Shown here: in pieces, positions 54,033 through 64,000 of the stretch
Layout: the number at the start of each line of letters is the position of its first letter
Position numbering within the stretch: position 1 is the stretch's first letter
From: Trichaptum fuscoviolaceum
Taxonomy: Eukaryota; Basidiomycota; Agaricomycetes; Hymenochaetales; Trichaptaceae
Length of the DNA stretch: 64,000 nucleotides
NCBI GenBank assembly: GCA_910574455.1
Contig: CAJSYZ010000002.1
Span: forward strand, 4,303,671-4,367,670
Direction: 5' to 3'
Program-made: the position numbers and the translations under genes
Notes under the pieces: model-generated
Seen by the model: the letters and a program-made list of their open reading frames with translations, nothing else
What the model was told of the DNA's origin: nothing
The model's database searches: none

Positions 54033-57000
54033 TTAACTCGGTAGGCACTGGGAGTAGTCTATGTGAAGACACATGAGCATCGCGTAGGAATAGGCCGATC
54101 ATAACAGGAGGGACTTTTACTTACAAGCGTTGCCATAGGTGCAGGTCGAGCCCGTCGCACAGACCGTAGGGCCGGTGTATCCGGTACCTACGAGGAACTG
54201 CTCAGTAACTATCCGTAGGATCTGGTGTAAATTCCACTAACCTCCGCACTGGCCATATACAGTTTGCGTTGCAGTGGAAGCCGCGCTAGTCGAGGTGGAT
54301 GTGGTAGTCGTGGCCTTGGTTGTTGTCGAAGTAGTTGTCGTTGTGGACTGGGAGGTTGTTGAGGTAGTAGTCGTAGTCGCTTTTGAAGTTGTGGTAGTGG
54401 TCGCTGTTGTAGAGGCTGTGGTTGCGGTGACCGTGGACGGAGGAGCTGTGCCGGAAGCATCACCGTAGAAGATGCCGCGACCGTTAGTTCCAACATAAAC
54501 ACTAATGGCGAGGATCAGTTTCATTCTCTGAAGATGCAGGACATCTGCTTACCGTCCGTAGATGCGTGGGTCAGCCGTCAGGACGTTGGCCGACAAGGAA
54601 CCGAAGCCATGAGCGGCATCATTTATCTGCGCCCAGTTCACACCCGCGTCGTCCGAGCGGAAAACTCCAACCTGAGTGCCGAAAGCGGCAGCCGCAAACA
54701 ATGCAGGGTAGCCACCGGTTGTCTTGGGTGCACCGAGAGCAATTGCCCACGCTTGCGTAACACCAGAGAGCTGCGTGAAGGTCGCGCCGGAGTTGGTCGT
54801 GTGGAAAATACCCTTATCCGTAGAAACCCAGACATCGCCAGTGACACCTGGGTTGACAACGACCTTGAAAGGAGAAGTGGAAGAGCCAAGGGTGCCTGGG
54901 CTCGTGAATGTCTTTCCACCATCAGTGGAGATGTAGAATTTGGCTCCAGAAGCGCCGTAAAAGATAGTGTTGTTCAGCTTATCAGATGCGATTTGCGCAT
55001 CAGAGGGAAGGGTGGGTACTGCTGTGAAAGCATTGGTATATTGTGAGACCTGGACACCATTTCCGCTCGTCCTCCAGAGCACGGTATCACCATCGGCGGA
55101 GAATGCGACCTTGCCGCCGGTGACATTATCAGCCGCGCCATAGTCCTGAGACCAGGTAGCGCCAGAGTCAGTGGAGATAGCGACTTGCTTGCCGGACGAG
55201 CTATCACCTGTACCGATACGGACGATATTCGTGGGCTTGTTACCAGCGAAGTCAATGTCAATTGAAGTCGCCCAAGTCGGGTTCGAGTATTCAGCAGCCG
55301 GAGGAGATGTTAAGCTAGTGTGGACGAAACCTAATGAGGTGCACTTTTAGATTCTCGACCTCACGTTTGAATTTAATCAGGTCTTACCTTCAATATCACC
55401 GAGTGAGCTGAGCAAGGACGGACCAGTTGGAGGAGAGATAAGGCCCAGGACAGCAGTCTCCTCAATTCCATCTGCGAGGGACTTTATTGTGACGTTGTGC
55501 GTGGTATCCCAGTTCAAGAGGTTGTGACCTCCATAAATTGTCGCACCAGTTCCGTAGAGCCAATGGTTGCTGTCAAAGGGATCGATGGAGAGACCTTCGA
55601 TCATCCAACCAGCCTGAAGAGTTCCAAGCGTGGTCACATCGTAGTCCGGACCCAGCCAGGGAGCCAGAGAGTCATCATAAGCAAAGTACTTGTTGATGTT
55701 CGGGTAACCATTCCATTCCCAAAGAGGTGACCATGTAGCACCGCTGTCCAAGCTGCGGTATATCTGCGCTTCAGGCCACCAAGAGTTGAGTGCAGCGACC
55801 ATGACGGTTCCAGGCTTCTGAAGGTCGATGGACAGCCCACCGAAGCCGAAATAGAGGTCGCTACCGGTTGCGGGGGTGATATCGGTCCAGGTCGAGGAGC
55901 TGACATTGTACTTGTAAACAGATCCTAATGCGAGCCTTAATTAGATAACTTAAGTTTTTAGCAACCAAAGTAAATCCTTACCAAGAGTTCCGTCATAAGG
56001 ACCACCACCGTTCGAGTAGCTGACATAGAGCGTCTTTTCAGCGGGGGAGAAAACACCTTTGTGGGGGATATAAGTCGAATTCTGTCCAGCAACAGCGCTC
56101 CCTGAGAACCATCAGTATACGAGAGTCATGAATGTGTAAATAGGTGAACTCACAAGTTGAACCACCATCATTGGTAACGTAGATGTTTGTCGCACCGAGA
56201 TTGGCAACACCGACGAAAATTCTGGGAGTTGCAGTTCCGTTGGTCGCAGACGTAGAGTCGAAGGTCACGAATGAGATACCAAGCTTATCATTGTTGTAGC
56301 CGGTGGTATCCGTGGGGTCGGGGGCATAGGAGCCTAAGCTCTCAAGTTCAATTCGGTATAGTAATTCGGTCTTAAATTACACTCACCGGTATCGGTGAAG
56401 CTGGAGACCTTGGCCCAGGTAACACCGTAGTCTGTAGACTTGTAGAGACCGTTCCCAGACCTAGCTCCGAAGAAGAGGATGCTATTTTTGTTCGGGTCGA
56501 CAGCAAGGCGCTAAATGAGTAGTGTTAATTAATCTAACTTTGATGAAATGAATCGAAGCGCTCACCTCGCCCATTCCGCGGCCAGGCATATTACCACCCA
56601 CCTTGTTAGTGAAGATCGTCAGTTACAATGCATAATTTACAGGTCCGTCATGAAAATACCTTGAAGGGCAGAACGGATGGTGTGAATGTAGCACCCTGGT
56701 CAGTGGAGATCAAAATTTGTCCGTTGTTGGGATCCCACGAGTTCGTGTACATCCCAGTCGCCTTTCGATACTCATTAGAAGCGATGATCAAGAGGAAGAG
56801 GGGTTTCACATACAAGGTATAGACGTTTGGGATCAACGGGGTCGGTTGCAAGAGCATCGACACCCCAGTAGTTCCAGCGGGCGTTGTCCGCAAAGTCGAG
56901 GAGAGGTGTCCAAGTATCATCCGAGTTGAGCTTGTACGCGCCCCCAATGTCGGTTCGCGCGTAAGCAAGGCCCTTCTGCGACGGGTTGAAGACAATGTTC

Positions 57001-57128
57001 GGAACGAAGCCTCCACCACCACCGATCTTCACATTCTTCCAAGTGTAAGTCTGAGACGCGATAGTCGCGGTCGCCAGCAATGGCGAGCTCGCCAAGACGG
57101 CGAAGAGGGAGAGCAACTTGCCCAGCAT
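54033..57128 (-). CDS. GH74 xyloglucanase with C-terminal CBM1
   Basis: This is a secreted xyloglucan-hydrolysing enzyme of family GH74. A signal peptide (LLSLFAVLASSPLLATATIA) leads into YTWKNVKIGGGGGFVPNIVF and YARTDIGGAYKL, which holds the N-terminal catalytic Asp of the family, then WNYWGVDALATDPVDP. Repeated Asp-box-like beta-propeller blades follow (STDQGATFTPS, STDGGKTFTS, SDDAGVNWAQI), and SIDPFDSNHWLYGTGATIYGG holds a second conserved Asp. A Thr/Ser-rich linker (54510-54280) leads to a cellulose-binding CBM1 (YGQCGG...[27 protein letters not shown]). The CBM1 is completed only by splicing a 66-nt intron (54124-54059) to a tiny last exon of 26 bases. About nine introns are present. 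It suggests plant cell-wall degradation by a saprotroph or wood decayer. Confidence 0.92.
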
Positions 57129-57956
57129 CTTCAGGAGAACAGCCAAGAACAAACCTACTGAAAAACAGAGAGTGTCGTCGTCTATGTTCTTATAGTCGGA
57201 TCTTTGCTGTCAGTTGTCCTGTCGCAATAAGCTTGTCATGAAGCGAAACCGACAAAGGTACGACGGCCCTTGCACGCGGGCCGCTGCGCACGACGACCAG
57301 TGTATAGTTTTGCGTTAAACATGACAAAAGTCATCACTCGTCGTCATTTGTCGTTAACCATAAAAATCCTTCCGATATTGGCGATCTTCTGCGGGGACGA
57401 AAATCACCGAAGTTTAAACTCAAAGGATCAGGGACATTCCGAGGCATACCCGCCATAGAGTCAGTATACTAGAGCTCTTGTTAAAGTCAATCCAGTAAGC
57501 ACTGGCTTCTGGCATCTGGACAGATAGCACTCACCAGTTGGTTGCAGAATCCTCAATATACGTCCGGCATAATTGAAGATGGGATGAAGCTACGCAAAAA
57601 CTTTCTCACCTGTATCCCTTTCTCAAATTTGCAAGAAGGAGAAATTCGACGGTGTGGTGTAAGCTTGCCACATCACATATTCAGCCATAAAGCCGATTCG
57701 TTGTCTGACGGTTACAGAAGATGAAATAGACCTGAAAGCTGCCGTGGCTTCATGAATCGGAACCGAAAACGCGGATCCGGAAAAACGGTAGGATCACGCG
57801 GCGCTTATAACGGAGTTACTCGATGTGGCCCGAGGCACACTTACGAGCAAGCAGAAAAGTGTCTGTGCACTGACAACGTATCAGTATATATTCTTAGGAA
57901 CACTATTTGTTGGCAGACTCTTAGTTGTATCCACAGAGAAGCGGATACAGATCAGT
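57129..57956. other. Intergenic region between GH74 and AIM6-like genes
   Basis: It should hold the GH74 promoter: a minus-strand TATA-like TATAAGAACATAG lies near 57190, about 60 bases upstream of the GH74 ATG. No other gene is recognised. Confidence 0.4.
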
Positions 57957-59166
57957 TTAAAACTGACTCGCAGCCTCGAGATCATCCGCATTTAACCAAT
58001 CCGCACCATCATTCATCAATTCCCGCCAGACATTCTCTCTGGCATTTATTGGCCATCCTGGAGTATCCCAGAAGCGTGCCAGTATGCCGAGGCTGTGAGC
58101 TTCATTAACGAGGCCAACGATCGTCGACCTCTGGTTATCGCTGATATTCCCTATGCCGCTCCAGCCTACGACTGAACCATAGTCTGTGCTAGCGATGGGC
58201 GACAGAGTTGGTCCCCATGTCGTGTTTAAAGACGTATCGTTGAGCTGATCCAAGGGTGCATCAAAGAAATAGTCACGAGGTGAAAGCGCCTTGACTTGTT
58301 CAAGGGGTGAATTTCCTGTGCCGATGACGAGAACTGGACCAAGGTTTAGTGTCCCATTTTCGAACGTAGACAGGAAACCCCTTTGGCGCAACGGCTCCAT
58401 CGCTTCCAGAATGAATGGCAATGCTCTATCAGGAATTTTAAGTATCCATTGTCAGGAACAGAAACACAATCTGCGTACTCGACCCCATCTGTCTTGATGT
58501 CAACTAAGAGCTGCAGCGGCGTGTCGCCTGCCATATCGAATACGCCGCTTAAATACAAATGTGAATGGATACTCATCGGATCATTCATTAAGTCTTACTT
58601 TGGTGTAGTCTGATTAACTGTAAATGCGTTCTTAACGTTTTGACCTTCAATGATATTGACCAGAGGTTCAATGTACAAAGAATCAAATGTTCGAGCCGGC
58701 GAAAGAGCTGCGAGTTCGTGCCCAACCTATTTCTTGTCAAATGTCGTTGGGGTATATACTTGGGTTCAAGCTTACAAAAAGCGTGCCGTTGATGAGCCAT
58801 ACGTCCGCCTCTACGCTCGCGACACCAAGGCTGATTGCCGTCAACAGCGGAACATCTCGCCAGTCTGTATTCGTGTTTTGGTAAGTTTATCGACGGTTGT
58901 AGGTGCATATCTCACAGTCATTGTGTGAATGGATAAGCTTCGGCTAAAGCGGCATTGATCAGCGCTGTACCTTCAGTCAATATTAGAAAGGGGGCGCTTA
59001 CCACTATATTTTGCGTAAAGTGAGACGGATATTGGAGCAGTGTTGAGTTTGAGTCCTCAAGCAATGCGATCTGCGTGAAGATTGACGGGCTAGCCAAAAC
59101 GCGCTGCCCAATCAGCAGAACAGTCGCTGCGACACCGCGGTACGTTCCTACAGAGAACCTCATCAT
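57957..59166 (-). CDS. AIM6-like protein with PLC-like phosphodiesterase fold
   Basis: The start at 59166 gives a signal or anchor segment (VAATVLLIGQRVLASPSIF). After an intron the family signature is assembled across a second splice (donor GTGAGA, acceptor ATACAG): HSHNDYWRDVPLLTA, then SLGVASVEADVWLINGTLFV, GHELAALSPARTFDSLYIEPL, GDTPLQLLVDIKTDG, GPVLVIGTGNSPLEQ, YFFDAPLDQL, AHSLGILARFWDTPGWP and DGADWLNADDLEAA near the end. HSHND, VEADVWL and the late ADDL match the active-site-like blocks of AIM6 (altered inheritance of mitochondria 6) and related PI-PLC/GDPD-fold proteins. The reaction is not established for the family. It looks intact, with about five introns. Confidence 0.8.
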
Positions 59167-59199
59167 TGGAATCTCGCAAAGCTGACATGAAGGCTTTTG

Positions 59200-60613
59200 G
59201 CAAGTTTATATGATTTGTGGCCTAGCGGGAGAAGACTCTATAGCGTCATTAAAGCTTGGTGGGATGCAGGAGAACGCTGTGAAGGGCGCACGTTTGATAC
59301 ATAGCATGCGTCAATGCTTGGATATCGATCACGGGACTACTGTGTCGGGTACAAAATTAGCCAGAGTTACAGAAGGTCAACAGTCAAGACACAAGACACA
59401 AGACACGAGTGTTTGTCTTGCCAATGTTTTACACGTGCGTACAAGTCAGAACGTATTCGTATTGCACTTCGGTATCAGCTTGCAAGAATCATAAACAGTG
59501 ACATACTTTATGTCCTACACAGTATTTTAGTGTATGACTCCGGTGTTGTGGGAATGTCATCATCGGGACAAATAGCAGACCCATAGTTGATCGAATCCTT
59601 TCCGTTTGCGTGCCATAATAGAAAAAGGAATCTGGAGCCACTAACTCCATTGTCGAGTCAAAACACGTAGATTTTGCTCGAGATGAGTCTGTATAGCGGC
59701 CGATCATAAGAAAGATAAGTCATATATAATGGATGTAGCGAGAGTAGTGCTGTGGGATCTAGTGCCGTTGAACGTATAGTATTGAGTCGCCTGACCAAAT
59801 GTCCCATCCTTCGTGGCGTGCGGCAAACCTTATGGGGCCAGAAATAATCTGCCGAGAGGGGTAGGCGTATTAGATTCCGAGGAGGAGACTGGCAATTTTC
59901 TCGATAAGAATCAGATAGGTGACCTAGATGTGATGAGCTTTCGGGTGGTGAATGAGTTCCGAACGGCAAGGCCAGTCACTCAAGTTGAACCTGACGACGG
60001 AAGCAAATTTGTATTTGTTAGTAGATGACAGTGTTTGCTGGGACCCGATCAGGCAAGCAGGCCCAAACAGTGGCACAGATAAGGCTCCGGGTTCATTTCC
60101 ATTCAAGTTCGCGGCTAAGACTTGTGCGCTCACTGAATTCACTCAACATTTATTACTACGTATTCGGCACCTGGCACTTGCGCTGAGTCGAGAAGACTGA
60201 TGGAGCATGGTGAAACAGCGGCTGTCGAATAGGTCAAGCTCAGTGCAGGCTGCAGCCGCGCGCCCTTACGTTCATCAACCCGTTTACGCCGTAGAACAAT
60301 AGGCTCGTCCATACGGCTGTCACCGTGACAATAGTGCGAAAAAAAAAGCTCATAACAACCCATCTCTACTTACGCCTAACAGCCCAAATACACTGGCAGC
60401 ACTCCTCCTGCGTGTTTTGCCTGCCGCTCGACTCCTTTTATGTCGTTATAAGAACCAGAACCCGGCTCCCCTCCTCTCTCAGCATCACCGGCCCGTGGGC
60501 TAGGTTGACTTTACAGAAGGGACACACGGTTTTTTGTTCCTTCGCCATATCAGTCTGGGTCCTTCGCTACTCCGCGACCTCCGCCTATCATCTCTATCTG
60601 AAGCTAGTGCGCA
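59200..60613. other. Intergenic region without a recognised gene
   Basis: The minus strand 60142-59924 has a coding-like stretch (VSAQVLAANLNGNEPGALSV...) but no domain, no clear partner exons and no convincing start, so it is not called. 59390-59410 has a short ACACAAGACACAAGACACGA repeat. Confidence 0.35.
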
Positions 60614-61055
60614 ATGCCCTCTGTCGCGCAGTCGTATGAAGTCATCCTCGATTTTACAAACGATACACATGATTCAGCGACTGTCCAATTGCTAAGAGAC
60701 TATGGATGTCGCTCAAACCGAACTGTGCTCTTAAATCCCGGAGAGACTGTGTCTCTTGTACTTGACGCCGGCGACACTTACAAGTACACTCTGAAAACCA
60801 AAACAAAGGTCGTAAATATCACGTATGTATTAAATCCCACATATCCACAAATCTATTGTGACCAATCCCCCCCTTGCCTTCCTCAGCGCCCGAGCATGGA
60901 GAGACATTGTCTGTGGTCTATCCCAAGTCTTCTTGCCAGGGTCGTCTGCATGGCCGCCTTCATATGCATCCCCGAGGACACCCATTAATGGTATCACCAT
61001 TGACCGACATTTCCGAGAAACTCACTTCTGTTTATTCGACTATAATGATTCATAA
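60614..61055 (+). CDS. Small conserved fungal protein of unknown function
   Basis: Two exons (60614-60822 and 60887-61055) are joined by a 64-nt intron with donor GTATGT and acceptor CCTCAG. The product is about 125 residues: SYEVILDFTNDTHDSATVQL, RDYGCRSNRTVLLNPGETVS, LVLDAGDTYKYTLKTKTKV, then NITARAWRDIVCGLSQVFLPG across the splice, ending ETHFCLFDYNDS. The domain looks like a compact beta sandwich. I recall similar uncharacterised proteins across Agaricomycetes, but no function is known to me. There is no signal peptide. Confidence 0.7.
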
Positions 61056-62007
61056 TCTGTCGTATTTTACCCCCTCAGCGTAAGTGCAAACTCGAAGATC
61101 GTCGCAATGAACTGACCGAGGACTTATCTATAGATTCTATTATTTTCTTGATACCCCTTTCCAATCTTCCGCATCCTACAGGACCTTCATCTCCAGTCAC
61201 TCATTCTAATATTAATCGTCAGCTTTCTTGCATTAAGCTCTCATTGGCTTTCGTCCATCTTGTATACTCTCTTGCATGCGTACGGGCAATTGCGCTCGAG
61301 ACAAAACCGACCTCAACGTTAGGCACGAAAGTGACTTTGGAGATAAACAGGTGATACTTGGTTTGCTGAGAGAAAGAAGTGACCGAAGTCGTTCTTCTGA
61401 TCTTCTGAGCTAATGTTGGCCTCCGTACTTCGTCCGTAGTATGAGAACGCGGGAGCTTTGCCGTGTCTGTCAGTGCATTATAGACTCGACGGCTGCGGTC
61501 TAAGGGGGAAGGAGAGCAAGCCATAAGCCGCATGTTTCGCGCGTGTTTGCACCAAGTAGCATCTGCGCTCAGGTACACATAGTTTCCTCACTTATGACAC
61601 ACTCCTATGTCTATTAGTGTCACCTTTCATCACAGACAGTGTTTGCCACGAGGGTAAAGCATTTCGCAAGGAAAAAACGTGTACAGTTAATCCGAGCGTG
61701 AAGCACACGAGCTCGATGGCTTGTTGCATGCATAGCATGATCATCGTCATCGGGAATGGTACATAACGAGCACTTCTCAGGATGTCGTATAGGAGGTTTT
61801 GCAATTCAGCGTATTTGAATTAATTCATAGACATGCAATCACAAAATTACCACTCAACTCTGATTCACAACTGTACTTGTGTATAGATGAAAACACGCTT
61901 GGTTGGTATCCATACAGATCTTATAGATACATGCAACAAAATGCATCCATACACTATATTCGTACATTTTTGTTTCTGGACTTCATTTCGATCATAACTA
62001 TTAGCGA
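61056..62007. other. Intergenic region without a recognised gene
   Basis: It lies between two convergent genes and should hold both 3' ends. Open stretches on either strand are short and featureless. Confidence 0.4.
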
Positions 62008-63721
62008 TTACATAGCCCAATCCTTGACCCTCGATGTTTTGGGACAACCTGGTGCAGACGGCGAAGAAAACCTCGTTTCAACAAATACTTTCTCCACACC
62101 ACTCTGACGTTTGTCAAACGCTTCGTATAGCGCTTGCATATCCTCGAGTGGAACACGGTGCGTAATTACACTGCAAAGTGGAATATCAACATATTAAGTC
62201 AAAGTCTCCCACCACAATTTAACAACTCACAATGTCGGATCAAATTTCCCAGGAATGATGTAGTCATTGAGAATCTCTTCCCAGTAGAGATGGACAGGAG
62301 CTTGGCCATTACCTATGAGACGGACCCCCTTTTCCATGAGTGCACCGATGTTGAAGGCATTAGTATACCCAGCACTGAATGCAGATTTCTCAGATATGAA
62401 CTCAAAGTTCGCCAATCGATACGCACTATGCAGCGATGATACCACAGCGTCCCATCTTTTTGACGGACATAATCATCTCATTGACGATCTCAGGGACATC
62501 TGTTTCAAGGATAAGGGTCTTCTGAACTTTGTGAAAAAGAGTCTTCGGTTGATGGAATGTTCCTATATGTTTACAAGGACATTAGAATTGACAAGCAAAA
62601 TACGAAAAGTAAGAGTGCCTCCTTACCACAGTCAATAGCTACGTCGAGCCCTCCAGGAACAATCTCTTGAAGACGTTTGACAACATCCTTGTGTTGACCA
62701 AAGTCCAGCATTTCGACGCCTGACTTCTCAGCTGCGAATGCAAGCCGTGCTTGAACATTGTCGATCCCTATCACACGCTTTGCACCTTTGAGCTTAGCCC
62801 ACCGAGCGACACATTGTCCGATCGGACCTAAGCCCTAATGCGATGTGTAAATAGCCGGCATTCCTGATACAAAGGTGATCGGTGAGCTTACCCAGATTCC
62901 AACAACGTCCCCTTCCTTCACACCCGTATCCACAACGGCATGGTAGCTCGTCGGAAGAATATCAGATAAGTAGATGACCTGCTCATCCGATACGCTATCC
63001 GGTACCGGAAGGAGATTACATTCTCCAAATGGAACGCGCACGTATTCGGCTTGTCCTCCAGCGAAGCCTCCTGTGAGATGGGAGTAGCCGAAGAATCCTG
63101 CGTCCCGATGGCCATACATTGCATTCATGAGCCTGAGACTCGGTATGTAAATACTCCATCGAGGCATTAGAGCAGCACTCACGAGGAGTTATTAGTTCGA
63201 TCGCAGAAAGAGGACAATTTCTTTTCGCAATATTCGCATTTGCCACATGCGATTTGGAATGAAGCCACAACACGGTCTCCTGGCTTGAATTTTGTTACAT
63301 TGGGTCCAACGCGATCCACCTTGCCCATAAACTGTCCAAATATCAGATTATTAGTCAATCCAAAGATAGTTTGTGCGCGAACCTCGTGACCAAGAATGTC
63401 TCCCTTTTGAAGGGTCAAAATTTCGCCATGATAGAGATGCAAGTCAGAGCCGCAGATAGTAGTTCCAGTGACTTTGATAACGACGTCATCTGGATCTGTA
63501 ACGTCTGGCACCGGAGCGTCGATGAGCTCAACCTGCTTGGTGCCCATCCATGCCAGAGCCTTCATCGTCGACCCGTCTGCACGCCCTTTGTAGGTGGGAG
63601 TGACGTCAACCGGGTGTTCACCCATGTGCTATACCGAAAGCATATGTAGTTAATATGAGATTTGGATTGGAGTAGACATGGTGAAACGTACGTTTTGTAG
63701 TGCGTTTGCTGCTGCCTGCAT
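62008..63721 (-). CDS. Zinc-dependent alcohol dehydrogenase (MDR family, formaldehyde-dehydrogenase-like)
   Basis: The first exon encodes only MQAAANALQN (from 63721) and splices (donor GTACGT, acceptor GGTATAG) to HMGEHPVDVTPTYKGRADGS and MKALAWMGTKQVELID. Catalytic-zinc residues are visible in TTICGSDLHLYHGE and DILGHE. The structural zinc loop is ACGKCEYCEKKLSSFC (four Cys). The NAD(P)-binding fold follows, with the usual GxGxxG region split by an intron at about 62830 and then RVIGIDNVQARLAFAAEKSG. The C-terminus has MQALYEAFDKRQSGVEKVFVE and ends KTSRVKDWAM at 62008. It would oxidise an alcohol or glutathione-independent formaldehyde-like substrate in the cytosol; the substrate is not known. 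About seven short introns are present. It looks intact. Confidence 0.85.
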
Positions 63722-64000
63722 TGTTGGAAGATAGGAGGGAGATTAGAGTCAGTGATGCACGCCATTTGCCAGATATTATATATGTTTTGGCAAGGAGCCT
63801 ATGATGTTGATTGGAGCTGAGAGGAAGTGTCAACGTCATATTCTTACGGACCAACTAGTTTCCTTAAAGTCGACCAAATTTATACGAGGCTAAATTTAGA
63901 CCGTCGGTTTTGTGAACGAGAATGGTTCTGCCACCAATATGATTAACGGAAAATACTTAGGTGTGCGATTACAAGAGATGCGGTAAGAAGAGAAACGTAT
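63722..64000. other. Upstream region of the alcohol dehydrogenase gene
   Basis: This should hold its promoter: a minus-strand TATATAATA-like sequence lies at about 63771-63783, roughly 50-60 bases upstream of the ATG. No further gene is seen up to the window end. Confidence 0.4.

Noticed and set aside
54274..54468. Val-rich plus-strand frame
   Set aside because: It is the antisense of the Thr-rich linker of the GH74 enzyme.
59924..60363. Minus-strand gene with VSAQVLAANLNGNEPGALSV
   Set aside because: The stretch is short, with no domain, no clear splice partners and no start context.

Overview
This window is nuclear DNA of a mushroom-forming basidiomycete (Agaricomycetes). The signs are many short GT-AG introns of roughly 40-70 bases, a GH74 xyloglucanase with a fungal CBM1 tail, a Plavaka-type DNA transposase, and chromodomain-bearing Ty3/gypsy retrotransposons. 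No tRNA, rRNA or CRISPR array was recognised.

Layout. 1-7452 is a nest of two minus-strand Ty3/gypsy elements. Gypsy-A (1-2678, running off the left edge) sits inside the pol gene of an older, truncated element, Gypsy-B (2679-7452). 7453-10896 has no firm gene. 10897-41334 is an accessory block: a split minus-strand gene of unknown function (gene A), a plus-strand gene of unknown function (gene B, 22280-24105), a Plavaka transposase gene (24870-28769, minus) and a long many-exon coiled-coil gene (gene C, 30250-41334, plus). Three insertions of one LTR family cut into this block: full-length Gypsy-C (12736-19444, TSD TGGTG) splits gene A, a solo LTR (28834-29651, TSD GTCTT) lies at the 5' side of the Plavaka gene, and full-length Gypsy-D (32582-39288, TSD ACTCT) splits gene C. 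The spacers of this block are packed with short palindromic words. From about 42 kb the window becomes an ordinary gene-dense euchromatic arm: a TMEM115-like Golgi membrane protein, a secreted protein, a tiny Zn2Cys6 protein, COG1, a leucine-rich-repeat protein, a GH74 enzyme, an AIM6-like phosphodiesterase-fold protein, a small conserved protein and a zinc-dependent alcohol dehydrogenase.

How the parts relate. The three gypsy families seen here are chromovirus-like. Gypsy-A and Gypsy-C/D carry an 11-nt match between the LTR and the primer-binding site that covaries between the families, which points to Tf1-style self-priming. Neither full-length copy has an unbroken pol: C is broken in protease and RNase H, D in integrase. 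Genes A, B and C plus the Plavaka transposase may form one large multi-gene transposon, but I could not define its ends. The right-hand host genes look intact and independent: Golgi trafficking (COG1, TMEM115), plant cell-wall breakdown (GH74-CBM1) and small-molecule oxidation (ADH).
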